Positions 1 through 8,001 of a stretch of DNA of 41,645 bases are shown piece by piece (the first letter of the stretch is position 1; each line of letters opens with the position of its first letter). Under the pieces are notes generated by a model that had not been told where the DNA came from, did not search any database, and was given only the letters and a program-made list of their open reading frames with translations. Origin of the DNA: Lapidilactobacillus luobeiensis (lineage in GTDB: Bacteria; Bacillota; Bacilli; Lactobacillales; Lactobacillaceae); NCBI RefSeq assembly GCF_024345205.1, contig NZ_BROC01000028.1, positions 1 through 41,645 of the forward strand, in the 5' to 3' direction. A program made the translations under genes and the position numbers.

Positions 1-11
1 TCGCCGTGTCG

Positions 12-112
12 TTATTCTTAGCGGCTTTGCCGCTTAGAATAAGGCTCAGCTTTGAGATTTTCGGTGCACTTCCGAAAATCTCAAAGTGATGCCCACAGCG
101 AGCTCACCCGCC
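12..112 (+). repeat. Dispersed double-hairpin repeat, copy A
   Basis: Two consecutive long hairpins lie here. The first has 14-nt arms at 12-25 and 29-42 with one mismatch and a TTT loop. The second has perfect 15-bp arms at 50-64 and 72-86 with loop TGCACTT. Both are followed by GCCCACAGCGAGCTCACC at 91-108. The same order (GCGGCTTTGCCG, a TTAGxATAAGGC spacer, a hairpin with a GCACTT loop, then the identical 18-mer) recurs at about 4370-4490. The second hairpin recurs inverted at the right window edge. This resembles a REP/MITE-like non-coding repeat. No ORF is credible inside it. Confidence 0.75.
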
Positions 113-355
113 ACACGCAACGCAGCCCGCGGCCAACGTTGGAACGGAATAGTTGCTGCAGCAATCTCACCACGCCCCAAGTAGCGGCAGTAACGGCCAA
201 GCCGCAACCGCTACGCTGGTTAAGCACAGCTGATTTTGGAAATACGTTTCACAATGACGAGCTGCGGCGACTGGTTATTCCCCGGAGCATTGCATTTCTG
301 TGGTCAGTTCGCTAGAATTGGATTAACCGAATCATTTGAATATGGAGGACAAGCG

Positions 356-709
356 ATGACATGGCTGAAAAAGGTTCCTAACGGTTGGCAGACACTGATT
401 TTAGTGATCATTGAATTTCTATTAGGATTACTTCTGTTTTTTAGAGTCAACAAAATTTTTGGCTATACTTTTTTTATTGTCCTATTCTTAGCGACGATCG
501 CATATTTAACGCTGATCACTTGTCGTGTCCACAAACAGCGGATCACAGATACCCTTAACTATATTTTGGCACTGGCGATCTGGACGATTGCGTTTGGTCA
601 GGAATTTCTAAGTATGCACGCGGTTTTTTCTATGGCTTTGATTCTTGGCGGAGTCATTTTGATCTACACCTTGATCGTGCGCTCGCATTATTATGCGGAT
701 GCTGACTAG
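356..709 (+). CDS. Small four-helix membrane protein, function unknown
   Basis: A 117-aa very hydrophobic protein. The start is the ATG at 356 with GGAGG at 344-348; an upstream in-frame start at 236 has no ribosome binding site and runs through non-coding sequence. About four membrane segments are visible: residues roughly 11-30, 33-56, 67-84 and 88-108. A short basic loop (CRVHKQR) separates helices 2 and 3, and the C-terminus is acidic. There is no signal peptide and no recognisable catalytic motif. It stands alone: repeat copy A lies upstream, and a hairpin followed by a T-run about 130 bp downstream probably ends the transcript. I do not recognise the family. Confidence 0.7.
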   Translation: MTWLKKVPNGWQTLILVIIEFLLGLLLFFRVNKIFGYTFFIVLFLATIAYLTLITCRVHKQRITDTLNYILALAIWTIAFGQEFLSMHAVFSMALILGGVILIYTLIVRSHYYADAD

Positions 710-839
710 TGCGTGTCTGAAAAGTGCCCCGTGTGGCTAATCTTTACTGGCTCAGCCTCTGATAGACCATGGATTGAGTTTTCTGGTCAATGAATGGCGT
801 TTAAAAACAATGGCTCGCTTAACTATGAGCCGGCTACTC

Positions 840-871
840 TCCCTAGTTCTTTGGAACTGGGGATTTTTTTT
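840..871 (+). terminator. Rho-independent terminator after the small membrane protein
   Basis: Arms TCCCTAGTTC (840-849) and GAACTGGGGA (854-863) pair with one G-U and are followed by eight T. A smaller hairpin (GGCTC...GAGCC, about 812-831) precedes it. Confidence 0.7.
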
Positions 872-1284
872 AAACTTGCTCAATCACCCAGCGTTGCGCA
901 CGCGATTTTTTGTAGATGATTTCCAGCATTGGTTCCGAAGACGAGCTACTTGAGCGATGGACTCCACATGCTGCTAAACTATTTTAAAAAACCTTGTAAT
1001 GGGAAATCGGCTAAATAATTATATTTTCTCTAATAATCGTTGTTTTTTTGTAATCGTATATTATAATCAAATTATTCACATAAAGCGCTTTCTGCTTAGT
1101 GGTCATGTATCTGTAATTGGAGCTGCAGTGATTCGATCAATAAATCGGTGGGTATTACTCAAATTTTATACTAATGAGTGTGACGATCGATCTGGCGTGG
1201 CTATGGGAAAAATATACACGGTCACCAAAGATTTGATAAAGATCATTCATAAATCATTGGTAGTAACGTGGTTTGGAGAATATC
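872..1284. other. Intergenic region before the MFS carrier
   Basis: AT-rich and gene-free as far as I can tell. It contains the candidate promoter at 1040-1067 and then an approximately 215-nt leader with no recognised riboswitch. On the minus strand at about 885-990 a 36-codon open stretch without a start codon begins with a lipobox-like LAACG and a serine run. It may be a lipoprotein remnant but is too short to call. Confidence 0.4.
1040..1067 (+). promoter_or_regulatory. Candidate promoter for the DHA3-type MFS gene
   Basis: TTGTTT (1040-1045), a 16-bp spacer and TATAAT (1062-1067), in AT-rich sequence upstream of the carrier gene. Confidence 0.4.
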
Positions 1285-2496
1285 ATGTTAAAAAAATACA
1301 CTGACTTTCGGGTGCTTTGGTCAGGCCGATTGATCAGTAATATTGGTGATAGTATTTACTCGATCGTCCTTTCTTGGTTTATTCTGGAACAAACTAAATC
1401 GCCTCTCTGGGTCGGCATCCTCAATGCGGCGATCTTCTTACCTAACTTACTCTCATTTCTGTTTGGTCCCTTGATCGACGCGAAGGGGAAGAAACAGTTG
1501 TTGATTTTGGCCGAGATTGGACAATTGGTTCCGATCTTGATCATTGGGGTCATGATCGGGACGAAATTCAATAATGCCTACTTGACCTGTGGACTGGTGT
1601 TCATCGCTTCGCTATTTGGCATGAATGTCTACACGATCCAAGATGCTTTTGTGCCAATGCTGGTCAAGGAGCAAGATCTACCAGCGGCGCAAACCTATCT
1701 GTCTTTTGCCTATGATGGTACGGAATATCTTTTTAACGGAATCGCTGGGATCTTGCTGAATGTCATGTCCTATTTCTCATTGATCATGCTAGATGTGGTC
1801 AGCTTTATCATTTCGATCCTGACGTTTTCGAGAATCAAGGATCCTGGGACCGTCGCGGTTGCTGCTGAAGATGCGTCTGAAGAAGAAATGGTGACACCGA
1901 CCAAAGTTTGGGATGGTTTCAAAATCATCAAGTCAAATAGCGTTTTGTTGACGTTAACGATTTTCAGTTTAGTGATCAATGTATTGTTCGGCGGCATCAA
2001 TGTTTATCAGATCCTCATTGCTAAAGCGTTAGGTAATGCTAGTTATTTGGGCTTGTTGGCTGCACTGGGCGCTTTAGGCACGTTGATCGGCAGTTCGCTA
2101 GTGGCCAATCTGTTATTTAGAAAGCTGAAAGCAGGTACTTTAACGATTGTTAGTCATGCTTTTATCGCATTGGCTTTTGGATTATCAGCGTTATTGTATG
2201 ATCATAGTTGGTTGTTCTTCGCTTGCTGGTTCTTAGGTTTTTGCGGCCTAGGTGTAACGCGCGTGGTCCAAACTCCGATTTTTCAGAAATTGGTGCCTGT
2301 GGCCAAAATGGGAACGACGATGGGTGCTTTTTACACGTTATCAGTGGTCCCCTTGCCGATTGGGTCTTTAGTTTTTGGTTGGCTCGGCAATAAAATGTCC
2401 TCGGCGACATTCTTATATGTTTTCGCGCTGGGCTTCTTGCTTGCGTCATTGGGTTATTTCCTGAACAAAAACATGCGCAAGCTTTCCTTTGATTGA
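1285..2496 (+). CDS. MFS drug/macrolide-type efflux carrier (DHA3-like)
   Basis: A 403-aa twelve-helix protein of the major facilitator superfamily, resembling the MefA/EntS-like drug:H+ antiporter group. The N-terminus (SGRLISNIGDSIYSIVLSWF) and the loop 2/3 motif GPLIDAKGKKQLL are typical. An acidic central loop (residues about 190-210, AAEDASEEEM) joins the two six-helix halves. The start is the ATG at 1285, with GGAG at 1275-1278 six bases upstream; the TTG at 1273 would overlap that site. It sits in the plasma membrane and probably exports a small hydrophobic compound by proton exchange. The substrate cannot be read from sequence. A small-ORF/hairpin unit follows directly. Confidence 0.85.
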   Translation: MLKKYTDFRVLWSGRLISNIGDSIYSIVLSWFILEQTKSPLWVGILNAAIFLPNLLSFLFGPLIDAKGKKQLLILAEIGQLVPILIIGVMIGTKFNNAYLTCGLVFIASLFGMNVYTIQDAFVPMLVKEQDLPAAQTYLSFAYDGTEYLFNGIAGILLNVMSYFSLIMLDVVSFIISILTFSRIKDPGTVAVAAEDASEEEMVTPTKVWDGFKIIKSNSVLLTLTIFSLVINVLFGGINVYQILIAKALGNASYLGLLAALGALGTLIGSSLVANLLFRKLKAGTLTIVSHAFIALAFGLSALLYDHSWLFFACWFLGFCGLGVTRVVQTPIFQKLVPVAKMGTTMGAFYTLSVVPLPIGSLVFGWLGNKMSSATFLYVFALGFLLASLGYFLNKNMRKLSFD

Positions 2497-2528
2497 GTCA
2501 TGAGATCACTGATAAGGAGGTGATGGAT

Positions 2529-2561
2529 ATGTGTCTTTATCTTCTCTGTGATAAATGGTAA
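2529..2561 (+). CDS. Possible 10-codon peptide ORF at the head of a hairpin RNA
   Basis: A textbook AAGGAGG (2514-2520) is followed eight bases later by ATG and ten codons reading MCLYLLCDKW, then TAA at 2559-2561. The stop codon lies inside the left arm of the long hairpin at 2555-2614, so a ribosome finishing this ORF would open that stem. This is the architecture of a leader peptide, but the next thing downstream is a terminator, and the following gene is on the other strand. An ATG at 2523 is in frame but too close to the ribosome binding site. Function unknown. Confidence 0.4.
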   Translation: MCLYLLCDKW

Positions 2562-2614
2562 GCCCCACGAGGCGACGTGTTTTGCGCGTGGCCATCGTGG
2601 GAGTCGCTTACCAT
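2555..2614 (+). other. Long bulged hairpin after the mini-ORF
   Basis: Arms ATGGTAAGC (2555-2563) with GCTTACCAT (2606-2614), and CCCACGA (2564-2570) with TCGTGGG (2595-2601), separated by a four-base bulge (2602-2605). That makes 16 base pairs around a 24-nt apical region. No T-run follows; the terminator comes seven bases later. Confidence 0.6.
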
Positions 2615-2620
2615 CATTAT

Positions 2621-2658
2621 GAAGCGGACAGACGAATCAGTCTGACCGCTTCTTTTTT
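2621..2658 (+). terminator. Terminator almost identical to the tRNA-Ala terminator
   Basis: 13-nt arms (2621-2633 and 2640-2652, one A/A mismatch), loop GAATCA, then six T. The hairpin and the bases CATTAT before it match the minus-strand terminator of tRNA-Ala near 16215-16254 except for one base. Confidence 0.8.
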
Positions 2659-2734
2659 GGTCTGCTGGCGGTGGGTCGTTGCTCAGGGACAGCTGTTTCT
2701 CAGTGGCCAGACCAGGACATTTTTCGAAAAAGTT

Positions 2735-2776
2735 CAAAAAACCACCGTTCGTTTTAAGCGAAACGGTGGTTTTTGA
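2735..2776. terminator. Bidirectional terminator between convergent transcripts
   Basis: Arms AAAAACCACCGTT (2736-2748) and AACGGTGGTTTTT (2762-2774). It can end the minus-strand UMF1-type carrier gene and back up the plus-strand terminator at 2621. Confidence 0.8.
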
Positions 2777-2793
2777 AGCAATAGCTTTGATGA

Positions 2794-4044
2794 TCAGTTG
2801 GCTTTTTCTCGAGTTAGTTTTGGTAGATAGAGGAAGATCACTAGGCCGATCAGGAAAAGAATACTCAATGAGCCAGCGCCAATGGTGGATTTTCCAGTCC
2901 ATTGGGTGACGATACCAACGATCACTGGGCCAAGGACTGCCGAAAATTTCCCCAGGATATTGTAGAAGCCGAAGAATTCACTACCTGATTCTTTTGGGAT
3001 CAGTTTTCCAAAGTAAGAGCGACTCAGGGCCTGGATCCCACCTTGGCTAGTGCCGATCAGCACGGCCAGGAACCAGAAATCTGCGACAGACTTCAGGAAA
3101 AACGCATAGATACAAATGAAGAAGTAGATCACGATGCCTGTCAGGATCCCGACCCGTGTTGAGGTTTTATTAGCCAACCAGCCAAATAATAATGAGAAGG
3201 GGAAGGCAATCAATTGAACGACGAGCAGGACCATCATCAGCATGGTGGTATCAACGCCGATATCCATTCCGATCGAGGTCGCCATGGTGAAGATCGTATC
3301 AACCCCATCGATATAGAAGAAATAAGCGACGAGGAACCAAGCGGCGGCTTTATATTGACGAATATGTTTCAAAGTTTCCCAGACCCGCTTGAAGCTATCC
3401 ACAATCGGATTTTTGTCAGGCTCAATGGCGTAGACTTGTTGAACATCCCGCAGGATCGGGATATAGAAGATGACCCACCAGATCGCGGCGAGCACGAAAC
3501 TCCAACGGGCGACCCCATAACTGGATAATTGACCGAATCCTTTAGTCAGTTGTAAGACCAAGAACAAAATAAAAGCGAGTACACCACCTAAATAGCCAAA
3601 ACCATAGCCATAGGAAGAAAGTTTGTCCATTTCGTCGTCGGGGGCGACATCGGTCAAGAAACTGTCGTAAAACAAATTCCCACCTGAATAGCCGATGATC
3701 GAGAGAATGTAGACAAACAGGAGCCATTTCCATTGATTAGTTGGGATGAAACTTAAGGCGGTGGTCATGATGATCCCTAGCCAGGCAAAGCCGTTGAGCA
3801 TCTTCTTTTTGAAGCCGCGGTAGTCTGCTAACGCGCCTAAAACAGGCGCCAGTAAGGACACTAATAACGTGCCAATACTATTGGCGTAACCCCAGTAGGC
3901 TGTCGAATTGGCTGCGCTGACCCCATTATCTTGGGCGACTGCCTTGAAATAGACGGGGAGCACCGCCGTGGTGACGATGATGCCATACCCTGAGTTGGCC
4001 CAGTCATAGAAAACCCAACTCCATTGTTTTTTATTTAACCGCAT
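2794..4044 (-). CDS. MFS transporter of the Atg22/UMF1 family
   Basis: A 416-aa polytopic membrane protein with about twelve helices. The N-terminal signature WVFYDWANSGYG is the hallmark of the Atg22-like (UMF1) branch of the major facilitator superfamily, whose fungal members export amino acids from the vacuole. Bacterial members are of uncertain substrate. The helix 2/3 loop motif (LADYRGFKKKML) and the later QALSRSYFGKLIPKE stretch fit the family, and length is normal. The start is the ATG at 4044 preceded by AAGGAG; the ORF extends 24 codons further without a second ribosome binding site. It stands alone, with a strong terminator after it. Confidence 0.85.
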   Translation of the reverse strand: MRLNKKQWSWVFYDWANSGYGIIVTTAVLPVYFKAVAQDNGVSAANSTAYWGYANSIGTLLVSLLAPVLGALADYRGFKKKMLNGFAWLGIIMTTALSFIPTNQWKWLLFVYILSIIGYSGGNLFYDSFLTDVAPDDEMDKLSSYGYGFGYLGGVLAFILFLVLQLTKGFGQLSSYGVARWSFVLAAIWWVIFYIPILRDVQQVYAIEPDKNPIVDSFKRVWETLKHIRQYKAAAWFLVAYFFYIDGVDTIFTMATSIGMDIGVDTTMLMMVLLVVQLIAFPFSLLFGWLANKTSTRVGILTGIVIYFFICIYAFFLKSVADFWFLAVLIGTSQGGIQALSRSYFGKLIPKESGSEFFGFYNILGKFSAVLGPVIVGIVTQWTGKSTIGAGSLSILFLIGLVIFLYLPKLTREKAN

Positions 4045-4217
4045 GTTCTTCTCCTTTTTGAAACGTGTTCGCCGACCTAGCTTTTCTGGAGTCATCAATA
4101 TCGAATTGATGACCACTAGCCATGGTCGTCATTTGCGTGGATCCCCATCAATTGACCATAGCCTGTCAGTCGGCGTGAGTGCTCAAACGGCTGTTATAAC
4201 GTTGAGCGGCTGGAGCG

Positions 4218-4243
4218 GAGAAATTCGGGGTGAGATCGCCGTG
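4218..4243 (-). repeat. Inverted fragment of the dispersed repeat (copy D)
   Basis: Read on the minus strand this segment gives CACGGCGATCTCACCCCGAA, which differs at only two positions from CACAGCGAGCTCACCCCGAA in copy B, about 200 bp away in opposite orientation. The rest of the element is not clearly recognisable here. Confidence 0.45.
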
Positions 4244-4369
4244 AAATTAAATGAGAGCGTGGAACACAACGGGGTGCTTTTGAGCACGACTAGCGATTTT
4301 GCTGGATTGATGCAATCAATCCAGTGAAATTGCGTATCGGCGCAGAAAGCAGTTGTGTGGAACGCGTTT

Positions 4370-4490
4370 TTGGCGGCTTTGCCGTTTAGGATAAGGCCTG
4401 ATTTTGAGACAAGCCGCGCACTTTGCGGATTGGCTCAAAACAGCGCCCACAGCGAGCTCACCCCGAATTTCGCAGCGCAAGCTGCGGGCA
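4370..4490 (+). repeat. Dispersed double-hairpin repeat, copy B
   Basis: It shares GGCGGCTTTGCCG, a TTAGGATAAGGC spacer, a hairpin (arms about 4402-4417 and 4425-4440, loop GCACTTT, three mismatches) and GCCCACAGCGAGCTCACC with copy A. Hairpin arms differ in sequence between copies, yet pairing is largely kept. It lies immediately downstream of the phosphodiesterase gene stop and may act as its transcript end, although no T-run is present. Confidence 0.7.
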
Positions 4491-4512
4491 TGATAGCCGA
4501 CCTGGGCAGCGC

Positions 4513-5805
4513 TCACTCCCTGTTTTTGATTACGTCGTCTAAGCAGTGCCCTGCCAGTGGTTCGGGGAATTCAACGCCTAATAGTTTGGCGAATGTCGGG
4601 GCCTCGTCAACTAAATTCGCGTGTTCAAGTGTGACGCCGGCAGCGACTGCGGGGCCGTTGAACAAAATGGTTGTCTGATAATCAGGTTTGTCAGGATCAT
4701 AGCCATGAACGCCATGATAACGATCGGGAGTGCCTAAGGTGGCAGGGTCCACCGCTTCAACCACGGCTGGCCGTTCACTTTCGTCAGTGAAATAATAGCC
4801 TTCTTTGGCTTCGACCATTAAAGTGCAAGCTGGATCCGCACCGCGTTGGAGCGCGGCTTTACGCCGATAGATCTTTTCGACACCTTCGACTTGACCGATC
4901 ACTTGTTGTAATTGAGCCAGATCGTTGAAGTTTTTCGTGTAGATATAAGTACTGCCGTCACAAGTTTTGGCCATAACCGACCATTCTTTGAAGGTTTGAT
5001 CGGCTTCTGGTTTGAGCCAGCCCTTTTGCGCGAAAAGCGTGTTGAGATGGATCATTTTGTTAACGTTGATCTGGTAGTGGTCGCCGAGAACGACAAAATT
5101 AGTATCTTCATAATAACCACCATCTTTAGTTGCTTGGATCAATTGTGCGACCTGCTGATCCAATTTACGTAATGCGGCCATGGCCTCTGGTGAACGCACG
5201 CCATAGCGATGGCGCATACTATCCATGGCGACCAAGTGGATCAAAGTCAGATTTGGTTTTTTATTTTTTAAAGTATCCACTGCGCAAGCTGTCAGAAAAG
5301 CATCTAATTGTGGCTGTTTGATACCTTGACGCATTTTGCCATATTTGCGATTCAATTCCAAAATAAACAGCGGTGAACTGGCCTTTAGTGAGACAAGGAC
5401 CTGATTCGTCCAAATTCGATTCGGGAAAATCTCGGCTAAATTATAGGTGATCTTACTGCCTGCGGTGACGGGCCAGAGAAATGCGGCCGTGGTCAAGCCT
5501 TGTTGACGGGCCAAATCATACAAGGTTGTTGATTTAACGTCTTTTTGATACCAAAACCAGTCAGGCGAGCGTCGTTCTGGTTGGATCTTGGTATTATTGA
5601 CGATGCCGTGAACGCTGGGATATTGGCCCGTGATGATCGTCGTGTGCGACGGATAGGTCAAGGTGGGATAGACCCCTGTGACTGACTTGGCCCAAGCGCC
5701 GGTTTGGATCAGTTGCTTCAATGTCGGCAGTTCATCCATGTGTTCGCGTAAATCGCGATAACCCAGTGAGTCCAGTGAAATAATGACCATATGCTTATTT
5801 GCCAA
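4513..5805 (-). CDS. Alkaline-phosphatase-superfamily nucleotide pyrophosphatase/phosphodiesterase
   Basis: A 430-aa protein of the NPP/type I phosphodiesterase branch of the alkaline phosphatase superfamily, which uses two metal ions and a threonine nucleophile. The metal-binding Asp is in the N-terminal SLDSLGYRD. The motif PTLTYPSHTT (about residues 47-56) supplies the nucleophile Thr50. Further metal ligands are in AMDSMRHRYG, LGDHYQ and HGVHGYDPD. There is no signal peptide or membrane segment, so it is predicted cytoplasmic. The TTG at 5805 is preferred (RBS AAGGGAG eight bases upstream); the TTG at 5811 would sit two bases from it. The in vivo substrate is unknown. It is a single-gene unit. 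Confidence 0.85.
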   Translation of the reverse strand: MANKHMVIISLDSLGYRDLREHMDELPTLKQLIQTGAWAKSVTGVYPTLTYPSHTTIITGQYPSVHGIVNNTKIQPERRSPDWFWYQKDVKSTTLYDLARQQGLTTAAFLWPVTAGSKITYNLAEIFPNRIWTNQVLVSLKASSPLFILELNRKYGKMRQGIKQPQLDAFLTACAVDTLKNKKPNLTLIHLVAMDSMRHRYGVRSPEAMAALRKLDQQVAQLIQATKDGGYYEDTNFVVLGDHYQINVNKMIHLNTLFAQKGWLKPEADQTFKEWSVMAKTCDGSTYIYTKNFNDLAQLQQVIGQVEGVEKIYRRKAALQRGADPACTLMVEAKEGYYFTDESERPAVVEAVDPATLGTPDRYHGVHGYDPDKPDYQTTILFNGPAVAAGVTLEHANLVDEAPTFAKLLGVEFPEPLAGHCLDDVIKNRE

Positions 5806-5932
5806 GCTCAAAACTCCCTTACTTTTAATTATTCATGGGTCAATTATACGCTTATTGACTCTCAGATGTAAGGTGGCAAGTCTTAGAGCTTGACGAATCT
5901 TTGTCAATAACGGCGCGTTTTTTAGGGGTGGC

Positions 5933-6700
5933 TCACCTTTTTGGGGATTGTGGCCCATGAACGCCGAAGCAGCGTTTGACCGCAGCGACGCGACCGTGGG
6001 CGATTTGACGTTCTAGCGAACCTGTCAGCCAAAGACGTCGCCGCGCTAAGTCGACTTGTTTAACATGGGCGGGATTGACCAAAAGACTGCGATTGACTTG
6101 GAGTAGTTGGGGATAGGCAAAGGCAAAATCGTTGATTTTACCACAAAAATCGGTTTGACCATGATTGAAAATCAACGCTAAATGGTGAGGAATCATTGAG
6201 GTTTCCAATAAAATAACATCGGTCAAATTCAAATTGAATATTTGACTGCCAATCGAAAAACTAAAATTAGTCTGTTGGGCCTGTTGTTCGGCAGCGATGC
6301 GCGTCACAGCAAGGTCGATCGCCGCCATCACTTTGACTTGAAAATCTTCGAAGGGTAGATCCTTGGCAATATAGGCCAAGGGTTCGATTTGGCGTGCTAG
6401 AATTGCTGGCGCCAACTCCTGATAGCTGGTGACAAAAATGATTTTGGCCAAAGCGTCTTGTTGACGAATCCAACCGGCCAAATCAAGCCCATCCAGGCGA
6501 TCATGCAAATTGAAATCAAGCAAATAGATCCCCGCGTGAGGTTGTTGACTTTGACAGCAGGCCATCAATTCAGCTGGCGTTGTCGTGAGTTTTATTTCCG
6601 CCTGACCGAGACCGTGGAAAAGGAAAAAGTTTCGAGCAATTTGCTGCAAGTTCACCGCTTGAGCGCGCTCATCTTCGCAAATAAACAGACACTGACTCAT
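5933..6700 (-). CDS. LytTR-family response regulator (AgrA/ComE-like)
   Basis: A 255-aa two-domain regulator. The receiver domain (residues 1 to about 125) has the acidic pair E9/D10, the phospho-acceptor D62 in YLLDFNL, T91 in FVTS and K113. The C-terminal half (about 145-250) is a LytTR DNA-binding domain, which typically binds two direct 9-10-bp repeats about two helical turns apart. The start is the ATG at 6700 with GGAGG seven bases upstream. It overlaps the kinase stop by four bases (ATGA), so it is translationally coupled. The likely target is the spaced repeat set at 8161-8207 before the divergent operon, and possibly its own promoter. Confidence 0.9.
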   Translation of the reverse strand: MSQCLFICEDERAQAVNLQQIARNFFLFHGLGQAEIKLTTTPAELMACCQSQQPHAGIYLLDFNLHDRLDGLDLAGWIRQQDALAKIIFVTSYQELAPAILARQIEPLAYIAKDLPFEDFQVKVMAAIDLAVTRIAAEQQAQQTNFSFSIGSQIFNLNLTDVILLETSMIPHHLALIFNHGQTDFCGKINDFAFAYPQLLQVNRSLLVNPAHVKQVDLARRRLWLTGSLERQIAHGRVAAVKRCFGVHGPQSPKR

Positions 6701-7992
6701 TGGGCTACCTCCGCAAGATCGATTTTGAGATTGACAGTAAAGGTGGTCTCGCTTTGTTGGCAATAAATGCTGACGTTGGGATATTGCTGACTGATTTGGA
6801 ACGCGTTAGTCAGACCCAAGCCCGCGTGGTTCGATTTAGTCGAGAAACCCAGTTGACTCATCTCACCGAAGGAGGCTTGACTGGGCTGACAAGTATTAGT
6901 AATGATCCATTCGCAATAGGTGCTGGTTTGGTTGACTTCAATTTGAACTTTAGGTTGTGGCATCGTTTGGGCCGCCTCACTGGCGTTATCGATAAAAATC
7001 CCCAAAAGGCGTAGAAAATCAAAAATTTTTAGTGGCAATTCTGTTAGTTGATGACGACATTCAAAATGACTGGCAATTTTATTCTGACGCATTTGATAAA
7101 ATTTGTTGAGGAGCAAGTTTTTTAAATACGGATCTTTGACATTGGCCAAGTCATTTTGTAGTTCAGTATGGGGATCGATCTGTTGGGCGGAATACGTCGT
7201 CAGCTGCGCCAAATAAGCCTGTAGCTCGGCGTTCTCGCCACGATCGGTCAAGCCTTGCAAGCTGAGTAAGATGTTCTGATAATCGTGTTTGAATTGGCGC
7301 AATTGCTGTTCAGACGTTTCTAACTCTGTGATGTAGAGTTGCGTTGTGGCCAATTGCTGCTGTAGAAGCTGATTCTCATATTGCTGGCGCTGTTGCTTAC
7401 TGATGTGAAGCAGCAAGAAAACCATCAAAATGAATTGCCCAATCATAAAAATCAATAGCCCGGTCAATAGCTGTTCATAAGCATGGAACAGTTCGCTACA
7501 AATCAATAAAAGTAAAAAGCTAAAGCAGAAATAGCCCATCAAAAGAGTGGCATTCACTGAACTGTGTTGCAACAGCTTTTGCTGGAATTTGAAATGGTTC
7601 AGGATCACTAGAGCGGCTCCTAGCAAAATGACGATCAGGATCACTTGGAACCAGTCAAACAGACCACGACTATCATTGGGAGCGATGAAGGGGGACGTCA
7701 ACTCGTGAGCGATCAATGTACAGGTAGTGACTAACATAAAGCTGAGCAGCAAACAATCGATGACGAGCAAACGTTGTTGGCGCGCTCCGTGAAAACAAAG
7801 GACAACACCGATACCCCAGGCGATCGTGGCGTAATTGCCAAATAAACCGATCAAGACTAGGGTAGGCAACAGCAATAGGGTCAGGGACAACTTTTGTCGC
7901 CGGGTGGTTTGTGGGTAGAACACCAGAAAAGTTCCTTGATAGCAAAGTAAAATCAACAAGGAACGCCATAAGTAGAACCAAGAAAATGCCAT
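6697..7992 (-). CDS. AgrC-type sensor histidine kinase (GHKL)
   Basis: A 431-aa membrane kinase. Six or so membrane segments fill residues 1-200, followed by a glutamine-rich coiled coil (about 200-230). The phospho-acceptor His236 is in QFKHDYQN, and a GHKL ATPase domain carries the N-box FIDNASEAAQ and the G-box HAGLGLTN. This architecture (polytopic sensor, no HAMP) is that of peptide-sensing kinases such as AgrC. The start is the ATG at 7992 behind AAGGTG; the GTG at 8001 lies inside that site. No agrB/agrD-like processing protease or pheromone gene is adjacent, so the ligand is unknown. Confidence 0.9.
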   Translation of the reverse strand: MAFSWFYLWRSLLILLCYQGTFLVFYPQTTRRQKLSLTLLLLPTLVLIGLFGNYATIAWGIGVVLCFHGARQQRLLVIDCLLLSFMLVTTCTLIAHELTSPFIAPNDSRGLFDWFQVILIVILLGAALVILNHFKFQQKLLQHSSVNATLLMGYFCFSFLLLLICSELFHAYEQLLTGLLIFMIGQFILMVFLLLHISKQQRQQYENQLLQQQLATTQLYITELETSEQQLRQFKHDYQNILLSLQGLTDRGENAELQAYLAQLTTYSAQQIDPHTELQNDLANVKDPYLKNLLLNKFYQMRQNKIASHFECRHQLTELPLKIFDFLRLLGIFIDNASEAAQTMPQPKVQIEVNQTSTYCEWIITNTCQPSQASFGEMSQLGFSTKSNHAGLGLTNAFQISQQYPNVSIYCQQSETTFTVNLKIDLAEVAQ

Positions 7993-8001
7993 CGAGATCA
8001 C

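Larger units (their letters stand above)
4045..4512. other. Gene-free region made of repeats
   Basis: It holds repeat copy B (about 4370-4490), an inverted fragment of its downstream part at 4218-4243, and a perfect 10-bp inverted repeat (CTGGATTGAT/ATCAATCCAG, 4302-4324, three-base loop). No credible coding sequence or clear terminator with a T-run was seen. The promoter of the UMF1-type gene must lie near its upstream end. Confidence 0.5.

Noticed and set aside
52-315. 87-codon frame across repeat copy A
   Set aside because: It simply reads through the hairpin repeat; no ribosome binding site and no protein-like composition.
885-990. Minus-strand lipobox-like LAACG followed by a serine run and 20 more codons
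   Set aside because: No start codon, only 36 codons, and no signal-peptide core upstream in frame; at most a remnant.
999-1304. 101-codon plus-strand frame before the MFS gene
   Set aside because: AT-rich, no ribosome binding site, overlaps the MFS start and the promoter; composition is non-coding.
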